DNA of 64,000 bases, from positions 372,001 to 436,000 of the forward strand of contig NZ_FONV01000007.1 of NCBI RefSeq assembly GCF_900113015.1, read 5' to 3'. The notes below the pieces were generated by a model. It was given only the letters and a program-made list of their open reading frames with translations, was not told the DNA's origin and did no database searches. The DNA comes from Actinoplanes philippinensis (GTDB lineage: Bacteria > Actinomycetota > Actinomycetes > Mycobacteriales > Micromonosporaceae). This document shows, piece by piece, positions 35,428 to 45,450 of the stretch; positions within the stretch are counted from its first letter, which is position 1; each line of letters begins with the position of its first letter. The translations under genes and the position numbers were made by a program.

Positions 35428-37296
35428 GTGTCCCATGACGTGCAGCCGACAGACCTCGCCGACCCGACACAGAACCCCGACGCGGAGGAGCCGACGCCAC
35501 CGACCTCACCCGTCACCCCGGTCTCCTCGGTCGCCTCGGAGGCTCCGGACAGCTCGGATGCCTCGGAGGACTCGGTCGCCCTGGTCGACTCGGATGCCTC
35601 GGAGGACGAGCCGGCCGAGCCCGCCGTCGAGGAGCCGGCCGGCCGGGCGCCGGGACGGATCCGGCGGATCCTGCGCTCGCCGGGCATGTCGTACGCACTC
35701 AACATCCTGGCCGGCGGGCTCGTCTTCGTCGCCCTGCTCTACCCGAACGTCCTGCGCCGGCTCACCCTCGGCAACTTCGCCCGCATCCCGATCGAGGCCG
35801 CGTTCGGCATCCTCCTGCTGATCGTGCTGCCCCGCCGGCCCCGCCTGGTCGTCGGCTCGATCCTCGGCGCCGGCCTCGGCTGGCTGCTCATCCAGAAGAG
35901 CCTCGACATGGGCTGGTTCAAGACCCTCGCCCGCCCCTTCGACGTGATCCTCGACTGGGAGCTCTTCGACGACACGTTCAACTTCATCCGCGACTCGTAC
36001 GGCGCGTTCGGCGCCTACGGTGCCGCGATCGGCGCCGTAGTGCTCGCCATCGGCGTCGTCGCCCTGATGATCTGGGCCGTGCTGCGCCTCGCCGCCCTGA
36101 TCACCGAGCACCGCCGCCGCTCCGCCCTGGCCGCCGCCGGCATCGCGTCCGCCTGGATGCTGTCGCTGGCCCTCGGCTTCCAGCTCCTCCCGGCCGTCCC
36201 GGTCGCCGCACGCACCTCGGTCACCTACGCCTGGGACCGCGCCTGGCAGGCCAAGGAGGGCATCGCCAACGAGGCCGCGTTCGCCGACGAGATCAAGACC
36301 GACCCGTACAAGGACGTGCCCGCCGACCAGATCCTCACCGCCCTGCGCGGCAAGGACGTCATGATCACCTTCGTGGAGAGCTACGGCCGCAACGCCGTCG
36401 AGTCGCCCAGCCTGGCCGCCGGCACCGCCGCCGTGCTCGAGGACGGCGACGCCACCCTCAAGGCCGCCGGCTTCTCCGCACGCAGCGGCTGGCTCACCTC
36501 ACCCACGTTCGGCGGCAACAGCTGGCTCGCCCACTCCACCACGCTGTCCGGACTGTGGATCAACAACCAGTCCCGGTACCGCAACCTCACCTCGAGCGAC
36601 CGGCTCACCATCCCGTACGCCATGCAGAAGGCCGGCTGGGACACCGTCAGCGTCATGCCCGGCGCCACCCGCGCCTTCCCCGAGGGCAAGTTCTACGGCT
36701 ACAACCGGATCTGGGACTCCCGCAACCTCTCCTACCAGGGTCCGCGGTTCAGCTGGGCGCAGATGCCCGACCAGTACACGCTCAAGCAGTTCACCGAGGT
36801 CGAGTACAACAAGCCCGGCCGCAAGCCGCTGATGGTCGAGATGCCGCTCATCTCCAGCCACACCCCGTGGGCCCCGATCCCCACCTTCATCGACTGGGAC
36901 CAGGTCGGCGACGGCTCCGTCTACAACGCGATCGCCGCCGACGGCGCCCAGAAGGCCGACATCTGGTCCAGCGCCGCGAAGGTCCGCCGGGAGTACGGCA
37001 AGTCGATCCGCTACACCCTGACCACCCTGATCTCGTGGATCGAGAAGTACGGCAACGACAACCTGGTCCTCGTCTTCCTCGGCGACCACCAGCCGTCCAG
37101 CGTCGTCACCGGCGACAACGCCAGCCACGACGTCCCGATCACGATCGTCGCCAAGGACCCGGCCGTCCTCGACCGCATCACCGGCTGGAACTGGACCCCC
37201 AGCCTCAAGCCGGCCCCCGACGCCCCGGTCTGGCCGATGAACACCTTCCGCGACCGCTTCTTCACCGCCTTCGGCCCCAACGGCGGCAGCCACTGA
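35428..37296 (+). CDS. LTA-synthase-like membrane phosphotransferase/sulfatase-fold protein
   Basis: About 622 residues if GTG 35428 is the start; no start has a good ribosome-binding site, so the N-terminus is uncertain. A ~75-residue acidic Ser/Asp/Glu-rich cytoplasmic tail (SSDASEDSVALVDSDASEDEP) precedes about five membrane helices (ALNILAGGLVFVALLYP; FGILLLIVLP; VGSILGAGLGWLLI; IGAVVLAIGVVALMIWAVL; SAWMLSLALGFQLL). The C-terminal half is an alkaline-phosphatase-superfamily domain: VMITFVESYGRNAVE, TFGGNSWLAHSTTLSGLW and VLVFLGDHQPS. By fold it may transfer polyol-phosphate or phosphoethanolamine groups to wall polymers outside the cell; substrate unknown. A hairpin follows. Confidence 0.85.
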   Translation: MSHDVQPTDLADPTQNPDAEEPTPPTSPVTPVSSVASEAPDSSDASEDSVALVDSDASEDEPAEPAVEEPAGRAPGRIRRILRSPGMSYALNILAGGLVFVALLYPNVLRRLTLGNFARIPIEAAFGILLLIVLPRRPRLVVGSILGAGLGWLLIQKSLDMGWFKTLARPFDVILDWELFDDTFNFIRDSYGAFGAYGAAIGAVVLAIGVVALMIWAVLRLAALITEHRRRSALAAAGIASAWMLSLALGFQLLPAVPVAARTSVTYAWDRAWQAKEGIANEAAFADEIKTDPYKDVPADQILTALRGKDVMITFVESYGRNAVESPSLAAGTAAVLEDGDATLKAAGFSARSGWLTSPTFGGNSWLAHSTTLSGLWINNQSRYRNLTSSDRLTIPYAMQKAGWDTVSVMPGATRAFPEGKFYGYNRIWDSRNLSYQGPRFSWAQMPDQYTLKQFTEVEYNKPGRKPLMVEMPLISSHTPWAPIPTFIDWDQVGDGSVYNAIAADGAQKADIWSSAAKVRREYGKSIRYTLTTLISWIEKYGNDNLVLVFLGDHQPSSVVTGDNASHDVPITIVAKDPAVLDRITGWNWTPSLKPAPDAPVWPMNTFRDRFFTAFGPNGGSH

Positions 37297-37300
37297 GCCA

Positions 37301-37342
37301 GGTGTGCGGCGCCGGTCCCGGTCACTCCAGGCGCCGCACACC
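37301..37342 (+). terminator. Hairpin terminator, 13-bp stem
   Basis: GGTGTGCGGCGCC and its exact complement with a 16-nt loop, 4 bases after the membrane-protein stop. The right arm is shared with the end of the gene remnant below. Confidence 0.75.
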
Positions 37343-37453
37343 GCCTGCCCCGGCCAGATGCTCCCGCAGCCGCTCGTGCCGGAACTGGTACACCGCACCG
37401 TTGCGCCGCAACACTCCACGCCGCGCCGCCTCCGCCAGGAACGGCATCGACAT
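37322..37453 (-). pseudogene. 3' remnant of a NACHT/ATPase-type helical-repeat protein gene
   Basis: Reading leftward from ATG 37453 gives 43 residues, MSMPFLAEAARRGVLRRNGA then VYQFRHERLREHLAG and a short tail. This strongly resembles the extreme C-terminus of large actinomycete NACHT-type NTPases, which end in FL-EAA--GVLR-VGAVYQFRHA-LQ-HLA. Nothing upstream in this frame resembles the rest of such a protein, and the adjacent 37454-37616 stretch carries no gene, so it is most simply a deletion remnant. The assignment rests on memory of that C-terminal pattern. Confidence 0.5.
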
Positions 37454-37616
37454 CGCTCCTGTCGTGCGACATCGGGAACGTCGTCGTCAGATCGACGACG
37501 AGGAATCAGCGCTACCACCAGGCGGCCCCGAACCCGCCGACCACCCTCCGCAGGACACGCCGCCGTGGCCCCATCCGCTAGAACATCCTAGGAGGCTAGT
37601 TCAAAAGCGGGACCGA

Positions 37617-38222
37617 TCAGTCTGCCGAACGGAACACCCGGTCCACCAGCGCCACCAGCGACGTGGCCAGCAGCGAGTGCACCTGCTCGCGCGTCAGCAC
37701 CCCACGCTGCAGCCACTCCTGAGCGGTCCAGATCGCGAGGCCGACATACGACCGGGCCATCCCCCGCAGCGCCGGTGACGGATCGTCGCCCATTCCCACC
37801 GCACGCAGCACACCGGCCGCGGCGACATCAACCGCCTCGGCGATCACGGCGTTCACGTCGGCGTCACCGGCCATCCCGCCGGCGCCGGTGGCGGCCAGCC
37901 AGGACGTGCTGTGCCGGGAGACCACGTCGAGGAACCAGCTGACGATGGAATCGACCCGTTCGGGCAGTTCGCCCTCGGGAAGCTGCTCCAGCGCCACTTC
38001 GGGCACCGTCAGCATGACGCGCACCACTTCGAGGTAGAGGTCCTTTTTCGTACCGAAATAGTGGTTGACCAGGCCCCGGGCGACGCCGGCGTCCCGGGCG
38101 ACGTCCGTGGTGGAGACGTCGGCGTAGGGTTTCGACCCGAACAGGCGGATCGCGACCGACAGGATCTGTTCGCGCCGGGCGTCCGGTTCCAGCCGGCGCC
38201 GGCGTATCGCCTCGACACTCAC
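37617..38222 (-). CDS. TetR-family transcriptional regulator
   Basis: 201 residues from GTG 38222, the first start that leaves the usual short lead before the HTH. HTH: ILSVAIRLFGSKPYADVSTTDVARDAGVARGLVNHYFGTKKDLYLEVV. The C-terminal domain is typical helical ligand-binding. It is divergent from an acyl-CoA dehydrogenase/CoA-transferase pair, so control of that acyl-CoA pathway by a CoA thioester or free acid is likely. The intergenic region holds CATCG-N7-CGATG (38285-38301), a possible operator half-site pair. Confidence 0.92.
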   Translation of the reverse strand: MSVEAIRRRRLEPDARREQILSVAIRLFGSKPYADVSTTDVARDAGVARGLVNHYFGTKKDLYLEVVRVMLTVPEVALEQLPEGELPERVDSIVSWFLDVVSRHSTSWLAATGAGGMAGDADVNAVIAEAVDVAAAGVLRAVGMGDDPSPALRGMARSYVGLAIWTAQEWLQRGVLTREQVHSLLATSLVALVDRVFRSAD

Positions 38223-38327
38223 CCGCCCGACCTTACGGCACGTCGATCGATACCGTTCCGAGATGCCCGGGTTGTCGATGTTCCCATCGGCGCAAACGAT
38301 GAATCGCGGCAATTCATACGCGGCTTG

Positions 38328-38356
38328 TTGACACATCGCCAATAGTGCTCGATGGT
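38328..38356 (+). promoter_or_regulatory. Possible promoter placing a leaderless start for acyl-CoA dehydrogenase
   Basis: TTGACA at 38328-38333 and GATGGT at 38351-38356 are separated by 17 bases. Initiation seven bases later would fall at 38363, exactly the chosen ATG, implying a leaderless mRNA. The -10 match is modest (A2 and T6 kept). Confidence 0.35.
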
Positions 38357-38362
38357 GGGTCG

Positions 38363-39526
38363 ATGCCGACGCCTGGACTGGACGGTTATGTCGAACCGTG
38401 GCGCAAGCCGGAACACGACGACCTGGCCGAACTCGCGCGCACCTTCTTCACCAAGGAGGTGCTGCCGCACGCCGCACGCCTGGAGCAGCAGGGCCACCCG
38501 GACCGCGAGCACTACCGCCGGGCCGGCGAGCTGGGCCTGCTGGGCCTCTCCATGCCGGAGGAGTACGGCGGTGGTGGCGGCGACTTCACCCACGAGGCCA
38601 CGCTGTTGCACGAGCAGACCCTGGCCGGCGAGGGTAGCCTCGGCATCGCCGTGCACAGCGGCATCGTCACCGGCTACATCAACGACTACGGCTCCGAGGA
38701 GCAGAAACGTCGCTGGCTGCCGGGCCTGGTGAGCGGCGAGCTGGTCGGCGCGATCGGCATGACCGAGCCCGACGGCGGCTCCGATGTGCAGGCGATCCGC
38801 ACCCGCGCGGTCCGTGACGGCGACGATTATGTGGTGACGGGTTCGAAGACGTTCATCACCAACGGGATCCTTGCGGACCTGTTGGTCCTGGCGGTGAAGA
38901 CCGACACGTCCGCACGTGCGCACGGCATCTCGCTGCTGGTGTGCGAGCTGACCGGCGACCCGGCCGGCTTCCGGCGCGGCCGCAAGATCGAGAAGATCGG
39001 CCTGCACTCCAACGACACGGCCGAGTTGTTCTTCGACGACTTCCGGGTTCCCGCCGCGAACCTCTTGGGGACCGAGGGGTCCGGTTTCATCCAGATGATG
39101 CAGCAGCTCCCGCAGGAGCGGCTGGTCATCGGGGTCGGCGCGGTGGCGGCCATGCAGCGGGCCGTCGAGCTGGCCGTCGCGTACGCCAAGGAGAGGGTCG
39201 CCTTCGGCAAGCCGCTGCTCGGCCACCAGAACACCCGCATGGTCCTGGCCGAGGTGGCGACGCGTACCCGCGTGTCCCGGGCGTTCCTGGACGACTGCAT
39301 CCAGCGGCACGCCCGCGGCGAACTGGACGTGGCGACCGCCGCGATGGCGAAGCTGTACCTGACCGAGGGCCAGTGCGAGGTCGTCGACAGGTGCCTGCAG
39401 ATCTTCGGCGGTTACGGGTACACCACCGAGTACCCGATCGCGAAGATGTACGCGGACGCGCGGGTCCAGAAGATCTACGGCGGCACCAACGAGATCATGA
39501 AGGAGCTGATCTCCCGTGTCCTGTGA
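38363..39526 (+). CDS. Acyl-CoA dehydrogenase
   Basis: 387 residues. Domains in order: N-terminal helical, middle beta (IGMTEPDGGSDVQAIRTRAVRDGDDYVVTGSKTFITNG) and C-terminal helical (QRAVELAVAYAKERVAFGKPLLGHQNTR; CLQIFGGYGYTTEYPIAKMYADARVQKIYGGTNEIMKELISR). The C-terminal motif is YGGTNEI rather than YEGTNEI, so the catalytic base is probably the alternative Glu used by long-chain and isovaleryl-type enzymes. It catalyses FAD-dependent alpha,beta-dehydrogenation of an acyl-CoA. An in-frame GTG at 38345 is a less likely start. Confidence 0.95.
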   Translation: MPTPGLDGYVEPWRKPEHDDLAELARTFFTKEVLPHAARLEQQGHPDREHYRRAGELGLLGLSMPEEYGGGGGDFTHEATLLHEQTLAGEGSLGIAVHSGIVTGYINDYGSEEQKRRWLPGLVSGELVGAIGMTEPDGGSDVQAIRTRAVRDGDDYVVTGSKTFITNGILADLLVLAVKTDTSARAHGISLLVCELTGDPAGFRRGRKIEKIGLHSNDTAELFFDDFRVPAANLLGTEGSGFIQMMQQLPQERLVIGVGAVAAMQRAVELAVAYAKERVAFGKPLLGHQNTRMVLAEVATRTRVSRAFLDDCIQRHARGELDVATAAMAKLYLTEGQCEVVDRCLQIFGGYGYTTEYPIAKMYADARVQKIYGGTNEIMKELISRVL

Positions 39527-39541
39527 CAGCGGGCTCCCCCG

Positions 39542-40624
39542 ATGACCGCCCTCGCCGGCATCCGGGTCGTGGAGCTGTCCGGCCTGGCGCCGGCCCCGTT
39601 CGGGTGCATGGTCCTGGCGGATCTCGGCGCCGACGTGGTGCTGGTGGAACGTCCCGGTGGCAACGGACCGGCCGGTCCGCCTCCGGGACCGCTGCAGCGC
39701 GGGCGCCGTACCGTAACGATCGATCTGAAATCCGAAGCCGGCGTCGCCGAGCTGCTCGCCCTGGCCGGGAGGGCCGACGTCCTGGTCGAGGGTTTCCGCC
39801 CCGGCGTGGCCGAGCGCCTGGGCTTCGGCCCCGACGTCTGCGAGCGGCTCAACCCCGGCCTGATCTACGCGAGGATGACCGGCTGGGGCCAGGAGGGCCC
39901 GCTGGCCGCCGCGGCCGGCCACGACATCGACTACATCGCGATCGCCGGCGCCCTCGACCCGCTGGGCCGCGCCGGCGAGAAGCCGCACGCCCCCGTCAAC
40001 CTGCTCGGCGACTTCGCCGGCGGCGGCATGCTCCTGGCCGTGGGCGTCCTGGCCGCCCTGGTCGAACGCTCCCGCTCCGGCCGTGGCCAGGTCGTCGACG
40101 CCGCCATGGTCGACGGATCATCGCTGCTGATGACGTTCATCCACGGCATGTCCGCAGCCGGCCGCTGGCCCGGCCCGCGAGGCCGCAACCTGCTCGACGG
40201 CGGCGCTCCCTTCTACGACACGTACCAGGCCTCCGACGGCGGTCACCTGGCCGTCGGCTCGCTGGAACCCCAGTTCTACGCCGCGTTGCTGAAAGGCCTC
40301 GACCTGGCCGACGACCCGGACCTCCCCGGCCAGTTCGACTTCGCCGCCTGGCCGGAACTCCGGCGCCGCTTCACCGAACGCTTCCTGCAGAAGACCCGCG
40401 ACGAATGGGCGGCCATCTTCGAGCCCCTCGACGCGTGCGTCACCCCCGTCCTCTCCCTGACCGAGGCGCCGCTGCACCCACACAACGAGGCTCGGAAGGC
40501 GTTCATCGAGGTGGGCGGCGTGGTCCAGCCGGCGCCGGCGCCACGCTTCCAGCGCACCCCGGCCGAGATCCCGGCCCCACCGCAGGCGTCGACGGTCCAG
40601 GAGATCCTCACCTCCTGGTCCTGA
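39542..40624 (+). CDS. Class III CoA-transferase (CaiB/BaiF; racemase-like)
   Basis: 360 residues, 15 bp after the dehydrogenase. GIRVVELSGLAPAPFGCMVLADLGADVVLVERPGG at the N-terminus, LVEGFRPGVAERLGFGPDVCERLNPGLIYARMTGWGQ, and HDIDYIAIAGAL followed by NLLGDFAGGGM, whose Asp is the expected catalytic residue, are typical. This arrangement is closest to alpha-methylacyl-CoA racemase-like members. With the dehydrogenase it suggests breakdown of a branched or unusual acyl-CoA under TetR control. Stop at 40624; the downstream region changes abruptly to low-complexity DNA. Confidence 0.94.
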   Translation: MTALAGIRVVELSGLAPAPFGCMVLADLGADVVLVERPGGNGPAGPPPGPLQRGRRTVTIDLKSEAGVAELLALAGRADVLVEGFRPGVAERLGFGPDVCERLNPGLIYARMTGWGQEGPLAAAAGHDIDYIAIAGALDPLGRAGEKPHAPVNLLGDFAGGGMLLAVGVLAALVERSRSGRGQVVDAAMVDGSSLLMTFIHGMSAAGRWPGPRGRNLLDGGAPFYDTYQASDGGHLAVGSLEPQFYAALLKGLDLADDPDLPGQFDFAAWPELRRRFTERFLQKTRDEWAAIFEPLDACVTPVLSLTEAPLHPHNEARKAFIEVGGVVQPAPAPRFQRTPAEIPAPPQASTVQEILTSWS

Positions 40625-40940
40625 CCGCGACGGTACGAACCACACCTCGCCCCACCGCAGCCGGCCCGGACCCGCCCCACCACGCAAGGTGGTTGCCGGG
40701 CCCGGACCGACCCGCCTCCACCGGGCCGAATGCGGCCCAAGACGCTCCCCCACCCCAAGTCCCGTCTCCGTTGCGGCCCCACCTCCCCTTCTCCTTCGCC
40801 TCCGCCCTCCGCACCGCTTCTCCTCCGCCACCGCCTTCCTCGCCGCTTCTCCTTCGCCCTCCCCTCCGCTTCCCCTTCTCCTTCGCCCTCTCCACCGCTT
40901 CCCCTTCTCCTTCACCCTCTCCACCGCTTCCCCTTCTCCT

Positions 40941-42653
<1,713 letters not shown>

Positions 42654-43179
42654 GCCTAGATTCTCTCGCGCCCCCATACGAGAATGTCAGTATTTGATCA
42701 TGCCAAACCAGATTCTCATCAAAATCGGATATCGCCATGATCTCACCAGCTACCCGACCTCGAAAAAGAGTGATCCTCGGCACAACAATTATGGGTGACG
42801 ACGGCCGGAGACCACGAGTTTGCGGATGAATCTGTCAATACTTTCAGCTCGTCTTAGCAAGATGGCCGACGAGGGCGTCAGCGGGACGGAAATCGGTTGC
42901 AAAGAACTGACGAAAAAGCACAACAGCATGACAGCCCAAAGAGGATCACCGACGGCGCGGCGACAAAGGGGGTGAAGGAGGCGACAAGGAGATGCTTGCT
43001 CGACGGAATTCGAAGGGAACATCCCGACAGCAGCAATGGAAACCAGCAACGCGACGGCATGGAACCCGGAAGTGGCGACCCTCGCCGTCAGCACGCCAGC
43101 CCTCCCGATGGCAGCCAACGAGGGAGCCGGCCAGCGGAATCGACGCAGGCGACGAACACCCGGCAGGAGGAGCCCGCCG
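42654..43179. other. AT-richer intergenic segment
   Basis: The part 42680-42900 is the most AT-rich of the window (for example gtatttgatcatgcc and caaaatcggatatcgcc) and is the likely promoter region for the leftward reading frame starting at 42653. Open frames on both strands beyond 42900 have low-complexity Arg/Gln/Asp composition and no ribosome-binding site; I see no supported gene. Confidence 0.4.
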
Positions 43180-43380
43180 ACGAAAGGAGACGGCCGACAG
43201 GACGAAAGGAGACGGCCGACAGGAGAAGACAGCCGGCAGGAGGAAGGTGGCCAGTAGCAGGAGACCGCCAACAGGAGACAGCCAGCAACAGGAGACAGCC
43301 GGCAGGAGAAGACGGCCGACAGGAGAAGACGGCCGACGGGAGAAGACCACCAACAGGAGACAGCCAGCAGACGGAGGCGG
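43180..43380. repeat. Imperfect 14-17-bp purine-rich repeat
   Basis: Variants of gacggccgacaggagaa recur, with exact 17-bp steps at 43277, 43294, 43311, 43328 and 43345 and irregular 14-22-bp steps on either side. Unlike the 15-bp array it has indels, so it is not evidently coding. Confidence 0.75.
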
Positions 43381-43549
43381 CCGCCCGAGACCAGGCTCCG
43401 GAGGTATGGAAGTTCAACGGAACCGAGAGCCAGGGATACCCGGGGACGCGAGAAGGGGCGGCGACCACAGTCGCTTGGCTCAGCAAGACCGCCAGCCGCA
43501 AGCGGCTGAGGCCAAAGCGGCCGCGAACAGGCAGCACCTCAACCCAGAA

Positions 43550-43795
43550 GACCGCCAACCGGGAGCGGCAGGCAGGGACTGAACCGCCAGGACCGCCGAC
43601 CAGGAGCGGCAGGCAGAGACTGAACCGCCAGGACCGCCGACCAGGAGCGGCAGGCAGAGACTGAACCGCCAGGACCGCCGACCAGGAGCGGCAGGCAGAG
43701 ACTGAACCACGAGGACCGCCAACCGGAAGCGGCAGGCAGAGACTCAACCGCCAGGACCGCCAACCGGAAGTGGACCGAGAGGACCGCCGCCCGCC
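43550..43795. repeat. 41-bp tandem repeat, about 6 copies
   Basis: Units start at 43550, 43591, 43632, 43673, 43714 and 43755. The middle copies are almost identical, containing gaccgccgaccaggagcggc. The period is not a multiple of three. It ends close to a strong hairpin. Confidence 0.9.
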
Positions 43796-43844
43796 AGGCG
43801 GCAGGGGAACCGCCGGCGGGGGTGCGTGAGGGGACCAGAGTGTG

Positions 43845-43973
43845 GGGCCGGTCAGGGGCTCGCCGCCGTCGCCCACCCCACGTGGGGGCGGTGGTGAGCC
43901 CCTGACCGGGTGTTTCTGTGCAGGGGATGTGTTGGTAGAGAGGGTGTATCCTGCGCCGGGGCGGGCGCGCCTG
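43845..43973 (-). ncRNA. Candidate CebR-controlled small RNA
   Basis: A promoter with a perfect CebR-type box (43980-44007) directs transcription leftward; the next feature is the strong hairpin at 43907-43850, giving a transcript of roughly 125 nt. I found no start codon with a ribosome-binding site and sensible product within it. It is separated from the upstream mannanase gene by its own hairpin. Purely predicted. Confidence 0.28.
43850..43907 (-). terminator. Long hairpin, likely terminator of a short leftward transcript
   Basis: Perfect 12-bp outer arms GGTCAGGGGCTC / GAGCCCCTGACC enclose further near-complementary sequence (gccgccgtcgcccacccca against tgggggcggtggt). It lies about 65 bp downstream, in the leftward direction, of the CebR-box promoter. 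Confidence 0.7.
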
Positions 43974-43979
43974 CCGGAC

Positions 43980-44007
43980 ATCCTACATGGGAGCGCTCCC
44001 AAAGCAA
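43980..44007 (-). promoter_or_regulatory. Leftward promoter with perfect CebR-type box
   Basis: Read leftward: TTGCTT (44007-44002), 16-base spacer, TAGGAT (43985-43980). The first 14 spacer bases are TGGGAGCGCTCCCA (44001-43988), the exact palindrome described for the Streptomyces cellobiose/cellotriose repressor CebR. A bound repressor would block the promoter. It follows the mannanase gene rather than preceding it. Confidence 0.6.
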
Positions 44008-44043
44008 CCGGACCGGCCGGGAGAACGACCGGCCGGGCCGGTT
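44006..44043 (-). terminator. Hairpin terminator after mannanase
   Basis: A 15-bp stem with one mismatch (AACCGGaCCGGCCGG and complement) and an 8-nt loop begins 4 bases past the mannanase stop. Its far arm touches the -35 of the next promoter. Confidence 0.75.
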
Positions 44044-44047
44044 GGGA

Positions 44048-45388
44048 TCAGCTGGCGGCGCAGGTCAGCGTGGGTACGCTGTTGTTTCCCGTCCAGGAGC
44101 CGAGGAAACCGAAATTGGTGCTCGCGCCGGCGCCCAAGGATCCGTTCCAGGCGGCGTTGCGGGCGGTCACCGTGGTTCCGCTGCTGGTGACGGTCGCGCC
44201 CCAGGCGTTGCTCACGGTCTGGCCGTTGGCGTACGTCCAGGTCACCGTCCACCCCTTGATCGCCGCGCTGCCCGCGGTGACCTTGACGTCGCCCTGGAAT
44301 CCGCCGGCCCACTGGCCGGTGACCGCATAGGTGGCGGTGCAGGCGCCGGCCGGGGTCGACGGGGACGGCGACGGGGAGGAGGGCGACGGCGCGGGCGAGC
44401 TGGGCTGCACCCCGCCGAAGATGGTGGCCTCCTTGCTGGTGGCCTTCAGACCGTTGGGTCCGTTGACGATGCGCTGCCCCCAGGTCGTGAGGGACGCCGC
44501 GTTGAAGCTGTTCGTCATGTCGAGGATCGGGTCGGTGTTGCCGGCCCACGACCACCCGAGGTATCCGATGCCGCGGGCCTGTGCCTCGGCCATCAGCGTG
44601 GTGTCGTCCACCTCGCCGGAGGCGAACTGCCAGCCGAACTCGCCGATGACGAGCGGCCAGTTGTTGTTCTGGAACACGTCGAGGTAGTTGCGGATCGACG
44701 CGGCGGTGTTGAACACGGCGTACATGTGGATGGAGAGCACCGTGTTGTCGAGGGTGTCGGCGTCCAGGACCGTCTGCGCGTTGTCGCGCATGGTGTACTG
44801 CCAGTCCTGTCCCCAGTTCGGGGCGTCGACCATGAGCAGGTGCTGGAAGCCGTTGCTGCGCATCTTCTGGACGGCGGCGACGGTGGCGGCGGTCCACTGG
44901 CCGGGGTTGGTGTTGCCGATCGGCTCGTTGCCGATGTTGATGACGACGTAGTTCTCCTGGCCCTGGAGCACGCTCTTCAGCGAGATCCAGTAGTTGACGG
45001 CCTGGTCGAGGGTGTAAGCGGCGCCGTCCTCGCCGTACCCCGTGGTGTCGTGGTCCTCCAGGACGCAGATCAGCCTGTTCGCCTTGCACAGGTTGATCAC
45101 GTTGGTGACGTCGGCGGCGGTGTTGGCGGTCCAGCGGCCGCCGCTGAGGACGACCCGGACCGTGTTCGCGCCGGCCGCCTTCATGTCGGCGAACGATCCG
45201 GTCTGCCCGGCGTACCAGGTGTGCATGTGGTTGATGCCGCGCATGACGAACGTGCTGCCGTTGGCCTCGACGATGTTCCGGCCGCTGATGTGCAGGCCGG
45301 TGGCGGCGTAGGCGGGGGTGACGACGGTCAGCACTGCTGCGGTGAGGGTGACGAGGACTGCGGCGATCGTGGTCAGTCTTCTCTTCAT
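44048..45388 (-). CDS. Secreted GH5 endo-beta-mannanase/glucanase with CBM2
   Basis: 446 residues. Sec signal peptide (~1-28, cleavage after AYA), GH5 catalytic domain (~30-325) and a Pro/Ser linker (~329-347), then a CBM2 cellulose-binding module with terminal cysteines (Cys350 and LTCAAS). Catalytic acid/base Glu155 lies in NIGNEP and nucleophile Glu250 in VIGEFGW. The motif RGINHMHTWY and overall size fit GH5 subfamily 8 mannanases; cellulase activity cannot be excluded. It degrades plant polysaccharide outside the cell, feeding importers such as the one at the right end. Upstream are two palindromes but no CebR box. Confidence 0.93.
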   Translation of the reverse strand: MKRRLTTIAAVLVTLTAAVLTVVTPAYAATGLHISGRNIVEANGSTFVMRGINHMHTWYAGQTGSFADMKAAGANTVRVVLSGGRWTANTAADVTNVINLCKANRLICVLEDHDTTGYGEDGAAYTLDQAVNYWISLKSVLQGQENYVVINIGNEPIGNTNPGQWTAATVAAVQKMRSNGFQHLLMVDAPNWGQDWQYTMRDNAQTVLDADTLDNTVLSIHMYAVFNTAASIRNYLDVFQNNNWPLVIGEFGWQFASGEVDDTTLMAEAQARGIGYLGWSWAGNTDPILDMTNSFNAASLTTWGQRIVNGPNGLKATSKEATIFGGVQPSSPAPSPSSPSPSPSTPAGACTATYAVTGQWAGGFQGDVKVTAGSAAIKGWTVTWTYANGQTVSNAWGATVTSSGTTVTARNAAWNGSLGAGASTNFGFLGSWTGNNSVPTLTCAAS

Positions 45389-45416
45389 GACCTGCCTCTT
45401 GAGGGGGGAATGTAAC

Positions 45417-45433
45417 GGCGTTCACTGAACGCC
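45417..45433. promoter_or_regulatory. 17-bp palindrome upstream of mannanase
   Basis: GGCGTTCA-C-TGAACGCC, perfect 8-bp arms, 29 bp upstream of the start codon. With the next element it is a candidate operator; the cognate regulator is unknown. Confidence 0.5.
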
Positions 45434-45450
45434 CCGCCCCGGGCAGTTGT

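Noticed and set aside
36499..37518. Minus-strand open frame antisense to the LTA-synthase-like gene
   Set aside because: It is a shadow of that gene; the genuine remnant signal at 37322-37453 is in a different frame.
42897..43664. Plus-strand 255-codon open frame
   Set aside because: Low-complexity Arg/Gln/Asp/Thr composition arising from the 17-bp and 41-bp arrays; no start signal.
43088..44002. Minus-strand open frame through the 41-bp repeat
   Set aside because: The translation only reflects the non-triplet repeat (41-residue period) and has no ribosome-binding site or conserved segment.
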